From Mariprofundaceae bacterium (GTDB lineage: Bacteria > Pseudomonadota > Zetaproteobacteria > Mariprofundales > Mariprofundaceae): a stretch of DNA of 9,557 nt. Shown piece by piece: positions 1 to 5,973 of this stretch; the stretch's first letter is position 1, and each line of letters opens with the position of its first letter. The notes beneath the pieces are model-generated. The model made no database searches. It was not told the origin of the DNA and worked only from the letters and a program-made list of their open reading frames with translations. The DNA lies in contig JAUZQS010000138.1 in the NCBI GenBank assembly GCA_030950875.1, positions 1 through 9,557 on the forward strand. Direction: 5' to 3'. A program made the translations under genes and the position numbers.

Positions 1-1709
1 GTGGTTCCCAATTTATCTAATAAAAATTCCATTGCGCCGACAGCATTCATAGGTGAAAGAATTTTCCGTAATACCCAAATCTTTTGCAGGGTTTCATGAT
101 CAATCAACAACTCTTCTTTACGTGTTCCCGAAGGAGCGATATCAATGGCTGGGAATACGCGTTTATCTACCAACTTACGGTTTAAATTGATTTCCATATT
201 ACCTGTACCTTTGAACTCTTCAAAGATTACTTCATCCATTTTTGAACCAGTATCTACCAGTGCAGTGGCAATAATGGTCAATGACCCACCACCTTCGATA
301 TTACGAGCCGCACCAAAAAACCGTTTGGGGCGATGCAGGGCATTGGCATCCACACCACCTGTTAAAATCTTTCCAGAAGATGGTACAACTGTGTTAAATG
401 CACGTGCTAAACGAGTGATAGAATCCAATAAAATAACAACATCTTTGCCATGTTCCACCATGCGTTTGGCTTTTTCAATGACCATTTCAGCAACTTGTAC
501 ATGGCGCTGTGCGGGCTCATCAAAAGTGGAAGAAACGACTTCACCTTTTACCGAGCGTTTCATGTCGGTTACTTCTTCAGGTCGTTCATCAATTAAAAGC
601 ACCATAAGGGATACTTCGGGGTGATTCTTTTCAATAGAGTGTGCGATGGACTGCATCATCATGGTTTTGCCCGTGCGCGGGGGTGCAACAAGCAAAGCGC
701 GTTGACCTTTACCAATGGGCGAAACCAAATCAATGACGCGACCTGTTTTATCTTTGGCAGTCCCGTCTTCAAGTTCCATGGTCAAACGCTCATCAGGGTA
801 CAATGGGGTAAGATTATCAAACAATACCTTGGTACGGGCAACCGATGGCTCTTCACCATTGATACTATCGACTGTTTTCAATGCGGAATACTTTTCACCA
901 CGGCGTGGAGTGCGGATTTCACCAGATACGGTATCACCTTTACGTAAAAATGAACGGCGAATTTGATGTGTGGATACATAAACATCATCAGGGCCAGATA
1001 AGTAATTGGCTTCTGCAGAGCGTAAGAAACCAAAGCCATCGGGCAAGATTTCCAATACACCTTCAGAATAAATTGTTCCACCACGCAGGCCATGGGCGCG
1101 TAAAATGGCAGATACTTGTTCCTGTTTGCGCATGCCTGCCACATTATCAATACCCAGTGAATCGGCTTTTGCCAATAATTCTTCAGGAGACATCGCTGCA
1201 ACATCACGGATATGCAGTGTTACACCTGCCAATTCATTGGATGTATTTTCATCTTCTTCTTCGTGTTTATTGCGGTGGCGCTTATCAAAGGTGCGATTCT
1301 TATTTCGGTTGGTGTTGCGATTATTGCGATTATTGCGACGCCCCGCTTGTCGTTGTTCATCTTGATTTTGTTCGGTTGGATTCGAATCTGCTTTTGTCTC
1401 AGGCTCTTTTTTTACGGTTCCAGTATTGCTACCAGTTGCAACATTGGCTTCTGTGATGACTTTTTCACCTTCGGTTTTAACCGATGGGGTGACCTTTTTA
1501 GGACGTCCACGACGTTTGACAGGTTTCTTCTCAGTGTCTTCGGATGCTTTTATATCCGTTGATGGTGTTTCAACGGAAGTTTCGGCGACGACTTTTTTAG
1601 GGCGCCCACGGCGAGGTTTTACGGGAGCCTCTGTTGCGGGTGCATCTGTTACCTGAGCAACGTTTGTGGTTGCTAGATTTGTTATAGTCGTGGTTTCTTC
1701 AGAAGACAT
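1..1709 (-). CDS. rho: Transcription termination factor Rho, C-terminus cut by window edge
   Basis: Hexameric RNA-dependent ATPase/translocase that releases RNA polymerase in the cytoplasm. My translation gives 569 codons before the left edge. Residues from about 165 align by eye with E. coli Rho from its start: the N-terminal helical RNA-binding part with MRKQ, the OB-fold with DGFGFLRS (224-231), Walker A APPRTGKT (342-349, K348), LLIDERPEE, Walker [15 protein letters not shown] (424-437), Q-loop [15 protein letters not shown] and R-loop GTGNME. By that alignment only about 14 residues are missing. Residues 1-160 are an extension absent from E. coli: two RRGRPKKV motifs (33-40 and 66-73), a Thr/Glu/Lys-rich linker, an Asn/Arg-rich stretch (124-139) and an acidic patch (150-154). 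The ATG at 1709-1707 follows GGAG at 1723-1720. Identification is secure; the role of the extension is unknown. Confidence 0.98.
   Translation of the reverse strand, partial: MSSEETTTITNLATTNVAQVTDAPATEAPVKPRRGRPKKVVAETSVETPSTDIKASEDTEKKPVKRRGRPKKVTPSVKTEGEKVITEANVATGSNTGTVKKEPETKADSNPTEQNQDEQRQAGRRNNRNNRNTNRNKNRTFDKRHRNKHEEEDENTSNELAGVTLHIRDVAAMSPEELLAKADSLGIDNVAGMRKQEQVSAILRAHGLRGGTIYSEGVLEILPDGFGFLRSAEANYLSGPDDVYVSTHQIRRSFLRKGDTVSGEIRTPRRGEKYSALKTVDSINGEEPSVARTKVLFDNLTPLYPDERLTMELEDGTAKDKTGRVIDLVSPIGKGQRALLVAPPRTGKTMMMQSIAHSIEKNHPEVSLMVLLIDERPEEVTDMKRSVKGEVVSSTFDEPAQRHVQVAEMVIEKAKRMVEHGKDVVILLDSITRLARAFNTVVPSSGKILTGGVDANALHRPKRFFGAARNIEGGGSLTIIATALVDTGSKMDEVIFEEFKGTGNMEINLNRKLVDKRVFPAIDIAPSGTRKEELLIDHETLQKIWVLRKILSPMNAVGAMEFLLDKLGT
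1315..1338. repeat. 9-bp in-frame tandem repeat inside the rho extension
   Basis: The unit TTGCGATTA (plus strand) occurs twice and then partially (TTGCGA). On the coding strand it encodes the Arg-Asn-Asn repetition of the Rho extension. A change in copy number would keep the reading frame and only lengthen or shorten the Asn/Arg-rich stretch. Confidence 0.8.
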
Positions 1710-1826
1710 ATAGTAAAAACTCCAAGGGGTTGGAAAAATAAAAAAAGTAGGATGGCTTGCGCCAAAGGATAAAAGTCACGGTGTGAATATATGGGATTAA
1801 ACAAACATGAACTGCCGAGTAGCAGT
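1710..1826 (-). promoter_or_regulatory. Long pyrimidine-rich rho mRNA leader
   Basis: If transcription starts about 7 bases after the -10 box at 1838-1833, the rho transcript has a leader of roughly 115 bases. On the minus strand it begins near a small hairpin, ACTGC/GCAGT (1826-1822 with 1815-1811). It then contains TGGC-GCAA-GCCA (1764-1753), a 4-bp stem with a GNRA-type loop, followed after CC/TAC bases by seven T, one A and five T (1746-1734). The remainder is rich in C and T, ending in a Shine-Dalgarno GGAG. Rho genes of enteric bacteria are known to be controlled by Rho itself in the leader; that this leader is a Rho loading or attenuation region is my inference. Confidence 0.4.
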
Positions 1827-1832
1827 GGCGCA

Positions 1833-1861
1833 TTTCTACAAACACTTTGGGCAAGCGTCAA
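1833..1861 (-). promoter_or_regulatory. Predicted sigma70-type rho promoter
   Basis: Read on the minus strand, TTGACG (1861-1856) and TAGAAA (1838-1833) are separated by exactly 17 bases. The -35 matches the consensus in 5 of 6 positions and the -10 in 4 of 6. It is correctly oriented about 125 bases upstream of the rho ATG. No other pair in this intergenic region is as good. Confidence 0.6.
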
Positions 1862-1908
1862 TAGAAAATGATGTTTCGGCATATTTATGTAAATAGAAGA
1901 TAATGTTT
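1861..1908. repeat. Pair of imperfect 16-bp direct repeats between the divergent promoters
   Basis: ATAGAAAATGATGTTT (1861-1876) and ATAGAAGATAATGTTT (1893-1908) agree at 14 of 16 positions. Their starts are 32 bp apart, close to three helical turns. The first lies immediately upstream of the rho -35 box and overlaps its last base. The second covers the expected -35 position of the nnr promoter. This placement suits a pair of regulator-binding sites, but in AT-rich intergenic DNA a chance repeat cannot be excluded. Confidence 0.45.
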
Positions 1909-1915
1909 ATTGGAC

Positions 1916-1921
1916 TATAAT
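1916..1921 (+). promoter_or_regulatory. Predicted -10 box of the nnr promoter
   Basis: A perfect TATAAT lies 66 bp upstream of the chosen nnr start. There is no good -35: the hexamer 17 bases upstream is ATAGAA, inside the second direct repeat. This could mean an activator-dependent or weak promoter. Confidence 0.45.
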
Positions 1922-1987
1922 CAATAGCGTTTTGATGAAATGATACGTACGCTTGCATACGGACAGTATTCACTGGGAGGTGTTTTG

Positions 1988-3514
1988 ATGACGAAAGCGA
2001 ATGGAAACTCTATTCTTACATCTGAACAAATGCGTATGGCAGATCAATATACCATGGATCATGATGGCTTTTCAGTAACTGAATTGATGGAGCGGGCAGG
2101 GCAAGCGATTGCGATGGCAAGCAATAAACATAAGCTTGATGGTGGTCGAATTGTGATTGTTGTAGGGAAAGGCAATAATGCTGGTGATGGCTTTGTCGCA
2201 GCACGGTTGCTACGAAAACAACAAGTCCCTGTAACGGTCATTCCGTTGCTACCATTAGATACCATAACAGGTCATGTAGGTGATCAAATAGCCTTGGCAA
2301 AAAAAGAAGGTGTGAAAATACGCCCTTTGATTAGTAGCAAAGACTTGCCCCAACTCGAGGGTTGGCTGAATCGTGCTGTGCTTGTGGTGGATGCGATTTT
2401 TGGCACAGGCTTAATACGCCCGATTAAAGGCTGGTTGGCGGAAGCGATTGCGGCTATTAATAAAGCCAATTGCCCAGTATTGGCTGTAGATATTGCCAGT
2501 GGCATTGATGCCACTCGTGGCGAGATCTTAGGCGCTGCGATTTGTGCCGACATTACGCTTCCTATAGCGGCTTATAAATGGGGATATTGGTTACAACAAG
2601 GTCGGGAGCATAGCGGTTTGATACTTACGCCCGCTTCGATTGGTATTCGTGTAGAGACAATTCATCAAATGTTTATTGACCATTCAGCGGCCGTTGCAAA
2701 GAGCCAACTTATTGATATGGACATGATAAAAGCAGCATTTCCTAAGCGCCTTGCCCAATCATTCAAACAAACATTTGGGCACCTTTGGATATTTGGTGGG
2801 TCGGTTGGTTATACAGGCGCACCAAAACTTGCAGCGATGGGAGCACAAGCTGTTGGTACAGGTTTGGTGAGTATTGCTTGTTCGGATGATATTTACCCCA
2901 TTTTGGCAGCGTCAGCGTTGGAAGTGATGGTTCATCCGCAAGAGCACGCGCCTTGGCAGCAAGCAGATGCTGTTGTTGTCGGACCTGGTTGGCGCAAAAA
3001 ACAGCAAGCAGTATTTAATGATGTTTTAAGGAGTAATATCATTGCCATCGTTGATGCGGACGCGTTAAACATGCTGGCAGAAAGTGATGATTTGCAGGCG
3101 CTTTTAAAGTCTCGAAACGCGTTAACAGTCTTAACGCCACATGCAGGGGAAGCGGCACGTTTATTAGGGCAATCATCTGCGGAAATTCAAAAAGACCGCC
3201 TTGCTTCGGTCTTAGCACTGGTTGATAAATATCAATCATGGGTTGTACTTAAGGGAGCGCAAACCTTGATTGCTTCGCCTCAAAAAGAAGTATGGTTGAA
3301 CCCATTTGGCTCCGCCAATTTGGCAACGGCTGGTACGGGTGATGTGTTATCAGGGATGATAGGAGGCGTGCTTGCAGGAGGCGTGAATCCTGATATAGCT
3401 ATTGCTGCGGCGGTTGCGCTGCATGGCTTGGCTGGCGAGCAGAAAGGTTGGTATCGAGCGGGTCAATTGGAACCTTTGATTGCATCTAAAATTCAGCAAT
3501 TAAGGGAAAAATAA
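1988..3514 (+). CDS. nnr: Bifunctional NAD(P)H-hydrate epimerase / ADP-dependent dehydratase
   Basis: Metabolite-repair enzyme of 508 residues. The N-terminal YjeF domain interconverts R and S forms of hydrated NAD(P)H, and the C-terminal ribokinase-like domain dehydrates the S form using ADP (ATP in some organisms). Epimerase motifs are GKGNNAGDGF (N63, N64, D67), VVDAIFGTGL and VDIASGIDA. Dehydratase motifs are FGGSVGYTGAPKLAA, VVGPGW, VDADALNML, LTPHAGE (382-388) and ATAGTGDVLSG with D452 as the likely catalytic Asp. Length matches the fused form found in E. coli. I chose the ATG at 1988 because GGAGG (1976-1980) sits 7 bases before it; the in-frame ATG at 1940 has no ribosome site and would add 16 unconserved-looking residues. 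It appears monocistronic, between divergent rho and a convergent tRNA. Confidence 0.96.
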   Translation: MTKANGNSILTSEQMRMADQYTMDHDGFSVTELMERAGQAIAMASNKHKLDGGRIVIVVGKGNNAGDGFVAARLLRKQQVPVTVIPLLPLDTITGHVGDQIALAKKEGVKIRPLISSKDLPQLEGWLNRAVLVVDAIFGTGLIRPIKGWLAEAIAAINKANCPVLAVDIASGIDATRGEILGAAICADITLPIAAYKWGYWLQQGREHSGLILTPASIGIRVETIHQMFIDHSAAVAKSQLIDMDMIKAAFPKRLAQSFKQTFGHLWIFGGSVGYTGAPKLAAMGAQAVGTGLVSIACSDDIYPILAASALEVMVHPQEHAPWQQADAVVVGPGWRKKQQAVFNDVLRSNIIAIVDADALNMLAESDDLQALLKSRNALTVLTPHAGEAARLLGQSSAEIQKDRLASVLALVDKYQSWVVLKGAQTLIASPQKEVWLNPFGSANLATAGTGDVLSGMIGGVLAGGVNPDIAIAAAVALHGLAGEQKGWYRAGQLEPLIASKIQQLREK

Positions 3515-3537
3515 GCCGTTTTATATGCGTTGTAGCT

Positions 3538-3590
3538 AAAACACAGAAGGCTCGGCAGAATGGCGACATTCAAAGCCTAGCCTTTGTGTT
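3538..3590 (-). terminator. Possible tRNA-Leu terminator hairpin (nnr-tRNA intergenic)
   Basis: AACACAGAAGGCT (3540-3552) and AGCCTTTGTGTT (3579-3590) form an imperfect stem of about 12 pairs with one bulged base and a 26-base loop. On the minus strand it lies just downstream of the tRNA, and its 3' arm runs into TTTTAGC, a short T run. The big loop and short T run make it a non-ideal intrinsic terminator; it could also protect the nnr mRNA 3' end on the plus strand, since the two genes converge here. Confidence 0.4.
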
Positions 3591-3603
3591 GAAGCATAAA
3601 AGA

Positions 3604-3690
<87 letters not shown>

Positions 3691-3703
3691 AAATGTAATC
3701 AAA

Positions 3704-3732
3704 AATATGATACACCTTGATTAGCAAGGCAA
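3704..3732 (-). promoter_or_regulatory. Candidate tRNA-Leu promoter with a small palindrome in the spacer
   Basis: On the minus strand TTGCCT (3732-3727) and CATATT (3709-3704) are 17 bases apart, each matching consensus in 4 of 6 positions, which would start transcription a few bases before the mature tRNA. CCTTG-ATTAG-CAAGG (3715-3729) is a perfect 5-bp inverted repeat lying between and partly over the -35. On the plus strand TATGAT (3706-3711) could be a -10 for the RNase R gene, so the two promoters may overlap. All of this is pattern-based. Confidence 0.3.
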
Positions 3733-3756
3733 CGCATCATAAAACGGAGTCAGTCT

Positions 3757-5964
3757 GTGTCAAGAAATAGCCAAGGAAAATCACCATACAAAGGCAAGTC
3801 ACCGGGCAAGCCCAAGGCTCATGCTGAAAACGCTGAAGCATCGGAAAAATCGGAAAAATCGGAAAAACGAGCTGAGAGCCCTTGGGCAAAGGCTGAAAAG
3901 CGCAAGAAGAGCGGCACAGAGCATACATCGCGTAGTAAAGCGGGTCGCCGCAAGACTCATGGACGTGAAGAAGAACGTAAAGTACGTGGTGATTCGCGTC
4001 CAATAAGGCGTGGTGGGCCACATTCTGAACATAGACCTACCCATCGCCCCTCATCCCCTAGAGGTGAAGTTGTGAGCGGAATTGTATCGGCACATCCTGA
4101 TGGTTTTGGGTTTGTGGACGTGGCTGGGCGTGAAAAAGGTGTGTTTTTGCCACATGAAGAAATGCGCAGTTTGATGCATGGTGACACCGTAGAAGTGCGC
4201 GTGGTGTTTAAGCGCGGGCGTGAATCGGGTGAGTATGTGCGTACCATTACAGAAGCTGCCGCAGTGTTGGTTGGGCAGTTTAATCTTGAAGATAGTATTG
4301 GGCTGGTACAGCCACGGTCGCGTAAAATTCCACAGGCCATTTTGATTAAACGTGATGATGCGAATGGAGCGCATAGCGGTGATTGGGTGCGTGTGGAAGT
4401 GCAGCGCGGGACAAGCCCATTAACAGGTAAAATTTTAGAAGTGTTGGGCAGTGATTTAACCCCTGAACGTCTGATTGATTTGGTGGTGGCAGAGCAAGGC
4501 TTATCTGAATCATTTCCAGTTGCGGTTGAGAGTGAAGCGGCTGGCTTTGCTGATGAAGTGTCTGAATCGGATTGCCAATCAGGTCCAGATGGGCGCATGG
4601 ATTTAACACATTTGCCGTTTGTGACCATTGATGGTGAAGATGCGCGTGATTTTGATGATGCGATATGCGTGGTTCCGCGAGGTGAAGGCTTTGAAGCATG
4701 GGTAGCGATTGCTGATGTGGCACATTATGTAAAACCCAAATCGGCGCTGGATGAGGAAGCACTTGAGCGTGGAAACTCTTTCTACTTTCCAGATCGGGTG
4801 ATTCCGATGTTGCCAGAAAAGCTTTCCAATGGTCTTTGTTCGCTCAAACCAAAAGTGAAACGCTTGGCGATGGTGGCACGCATGCGTTTTGATGCCAGTG
4901 GAAAACGTCGCTCATCACGTATGTATGAAGCTGTGATTTATTCGCATGCACGTTTGACCTATACGCAAGTTGCCAAGTGGCTGGAAGATGGTGACCGTAA
5001 GGCTGTGGTTGGTGTAAAGATTCGTCCGATGTTGGAAGATGCAGCACGGTTGTTTCATGTGTTGGAACGTTGTCGTGAAATTCGTGGCGCTCTAGATTTG
5101 GACTTGCCAGAAACACGCCCCGTGCTGAAGGACAACGAAGTGTTGGGGATGGCTGCACAATCACGCAATATCGCCCATAAACTGATTGAAGAATTGATGC
5201 TCGCAGCCAATACTGCGGTAGCGGAATATTTGGAATCTAAGGAATGCGCTTTGCTTTATCGTGTGCATCCTGCGCCAGAACGTGAATCGATTGATAAACT
5301 TAATGAGTTTCTTGGGCCACTGGGTTTGAATATTAAACAACACCCAAAATATGATGTGCGCCCAAGCTATGTGCAGACCGTGTTAGAAAAATCGGAAGGG
5401 AAACCGTATTCTCATGTGTTGCATCGTTTGATTCTGCGCTCTATGCAGCAAGCAAAATATACCACTAACAATGAAGGGCACTTCGGCTTGGCATATAAAA
5501 CATACGGGCACTTTACCAGCCCGATTCGGCGTTATGCAGATCTAACCGTACACCGTCGCCTTAAAGCCTTATTAAAAGGTGAAAATCCAGACAGTGTCCA
5601 ACCTGCCAAAGATTTGGAAGGCATTGGGTTGCATGTTTCTGTTCAGGAACGCAAACAACAGCGTGGCGAATGGGATACACAAGCCATGTTAGCGGCTTTG
5701 TATCATGGCAAAGATATTGGTAAAACGATGTCGGCTAGAATTTCAGGCTTAAGTAAGAGACGTGTTTTCTTAGAGCTTGAATCATCGTTGGCTGAAGCAT
5801 CCATGGCAGTGGATGATTTGGGAGGCATGTTTACGCATGATGAAGTGCATCATCGCTTGGTCGCACGCCATGGTGGACAGGTGTTGAATTTGGGTGACCA
5901 GCTTGATGTAATGTTAGATTCAACGGATCCTGTACGTGGCATGATTCAGGTTCGTTTGCTATAG
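3757..5964 (+). CDS. rnr: Ribonuclease R (RNB-family 3'-5' exoribonuclease)
   Basis: Processive hydrolytic 3'-5' exoribonuclease that degrades structured RNA, including mRNA, defective rRNA and trans-translation targets. It has 735 residues; E. coli RNase R has 813. Order: basic low-complexity N-terminus (1-100), cold-shock/OB domains (about 104-230, with GIVSAHPDGFGFV), RNB catalytic domain from about 283 with TIDGEDARDFDDA (Mg-binding D292, D298, D300, D301) and HFTSPIRRY (585-593), and C-terminal S1 domain (about 655-735). The winged-helix domain at the start of E. coli RNase R is absent, and there is no basic C-terminal tail; the Lys/Arg-rich segment is at the N-terminus instead. The GTG start has GGAG (3746-3749) 7 bases before it. 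A kinase gene follows after 9 bases, suggesting one transcript. RNase II is unlikely given the S1 and OB layout and motif match. Confidence 0.95.
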   Translation: MSRNSQGKSPYKGKSPGKPKAHAENAEASEKSEKSEKRAESPWAKAEKRKKSGTEHTSRSKAGRRKTHGREEERKVRGDSRPIRRGGPHSEHRPTHRPSSPRGEVVSGIVSAHPDGFGFVDVAGREKGVFLPHEEMRSLMHGDTVEVRVVFKRGRESGEYVRTITEAAAVLVGQFNLEDSIGLVQPRSRKIPQAILIKRDDANGAHSGDWVRVEVQRGTSPLTGKILEVLGSDLTPERLIDLVVAEQGLSESFPVAVESEAAGFADEVSESDCQSGPDGRMDLTHLPFVTIDGEDARDFDDAICVVPRGEGFEAWVAIADVAHYVKPKSALDEEALERGNSFYFPDRVIPMLPEKLSNGLCSLKPKVKRLAMVARMRFDASGKRRSSRMYEAVIYSHARLTYTQVAKWLEDGDRKAVVGVKIRPMLEDAARLFHVLERCREIRGALDLDLPETRPVLKDNEVLGMAAQSRNIAHKLIEELMLAANTAVAEYLESKECALLYRVHPAPERESIDKLNEFLGPLGLNIKQHPKYDVRPSYVQTVLEKSEGKPYSHVLHRLILRSMQQAKYTTNNEGHFGLAYKTYGHFTSPIRRYADLTVHRRLKALLKGENPDSVQPAKDLEGIGLHVSVQERKQQRGEWDTQAMLAALYHGKDIGKTMSARISGLSKRRVFLELESSLAEASMAVDDLGGMFTHDEVHHRLVARHGGQVLNLGDQLDVMLDSTDPVRGMIQVRLL
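3841..3867 (+). repeat. 9-bp x 3 in-frame tandem repeat in the rnr N-terminus
   Basis: TCGGAAAAA occurs three times in perfect tandem and encodes Ser-Glu-Lys three times (residues 29-37) in the low-complexity region. The A5 runs and exact identity make it a candidate for in-frame copy-number slippage. Confidence 0.9.
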
Positions 5965-5973
5965 TTATAGGCG

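Noticed and set aside
1315..1338. CRISPR-like or satellite repeat
   Set aside because: The 9-bp units have no spacers and are in-frame codon repeats in rho; the same applies to 3841-3867 in rnr.
881..1456. A 191-codon plus-strand open frame opposite rho, plus several other long frames there
   Set aside because: They lie antisense to an unmistakable Rho coding frame, have no ribosome site and read as low-information Cys/His/Leu-rich shadow peptides.
1682..1882. A 66-codon minus-strand leader peptide gene upstream of rho
   Set aside because: Its start lies upstream of the predicted rho promoter, it overlaps the rho start in another frame, and no ribosome site precedes it.
3957..4628. A 223-codon minus-strand open frame
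   Set aside because: It lies wholly within the RNase R gene on the other strand; its Ser/Thr/Pro-rich make-up is what the reverse complement of that codon usage produces.
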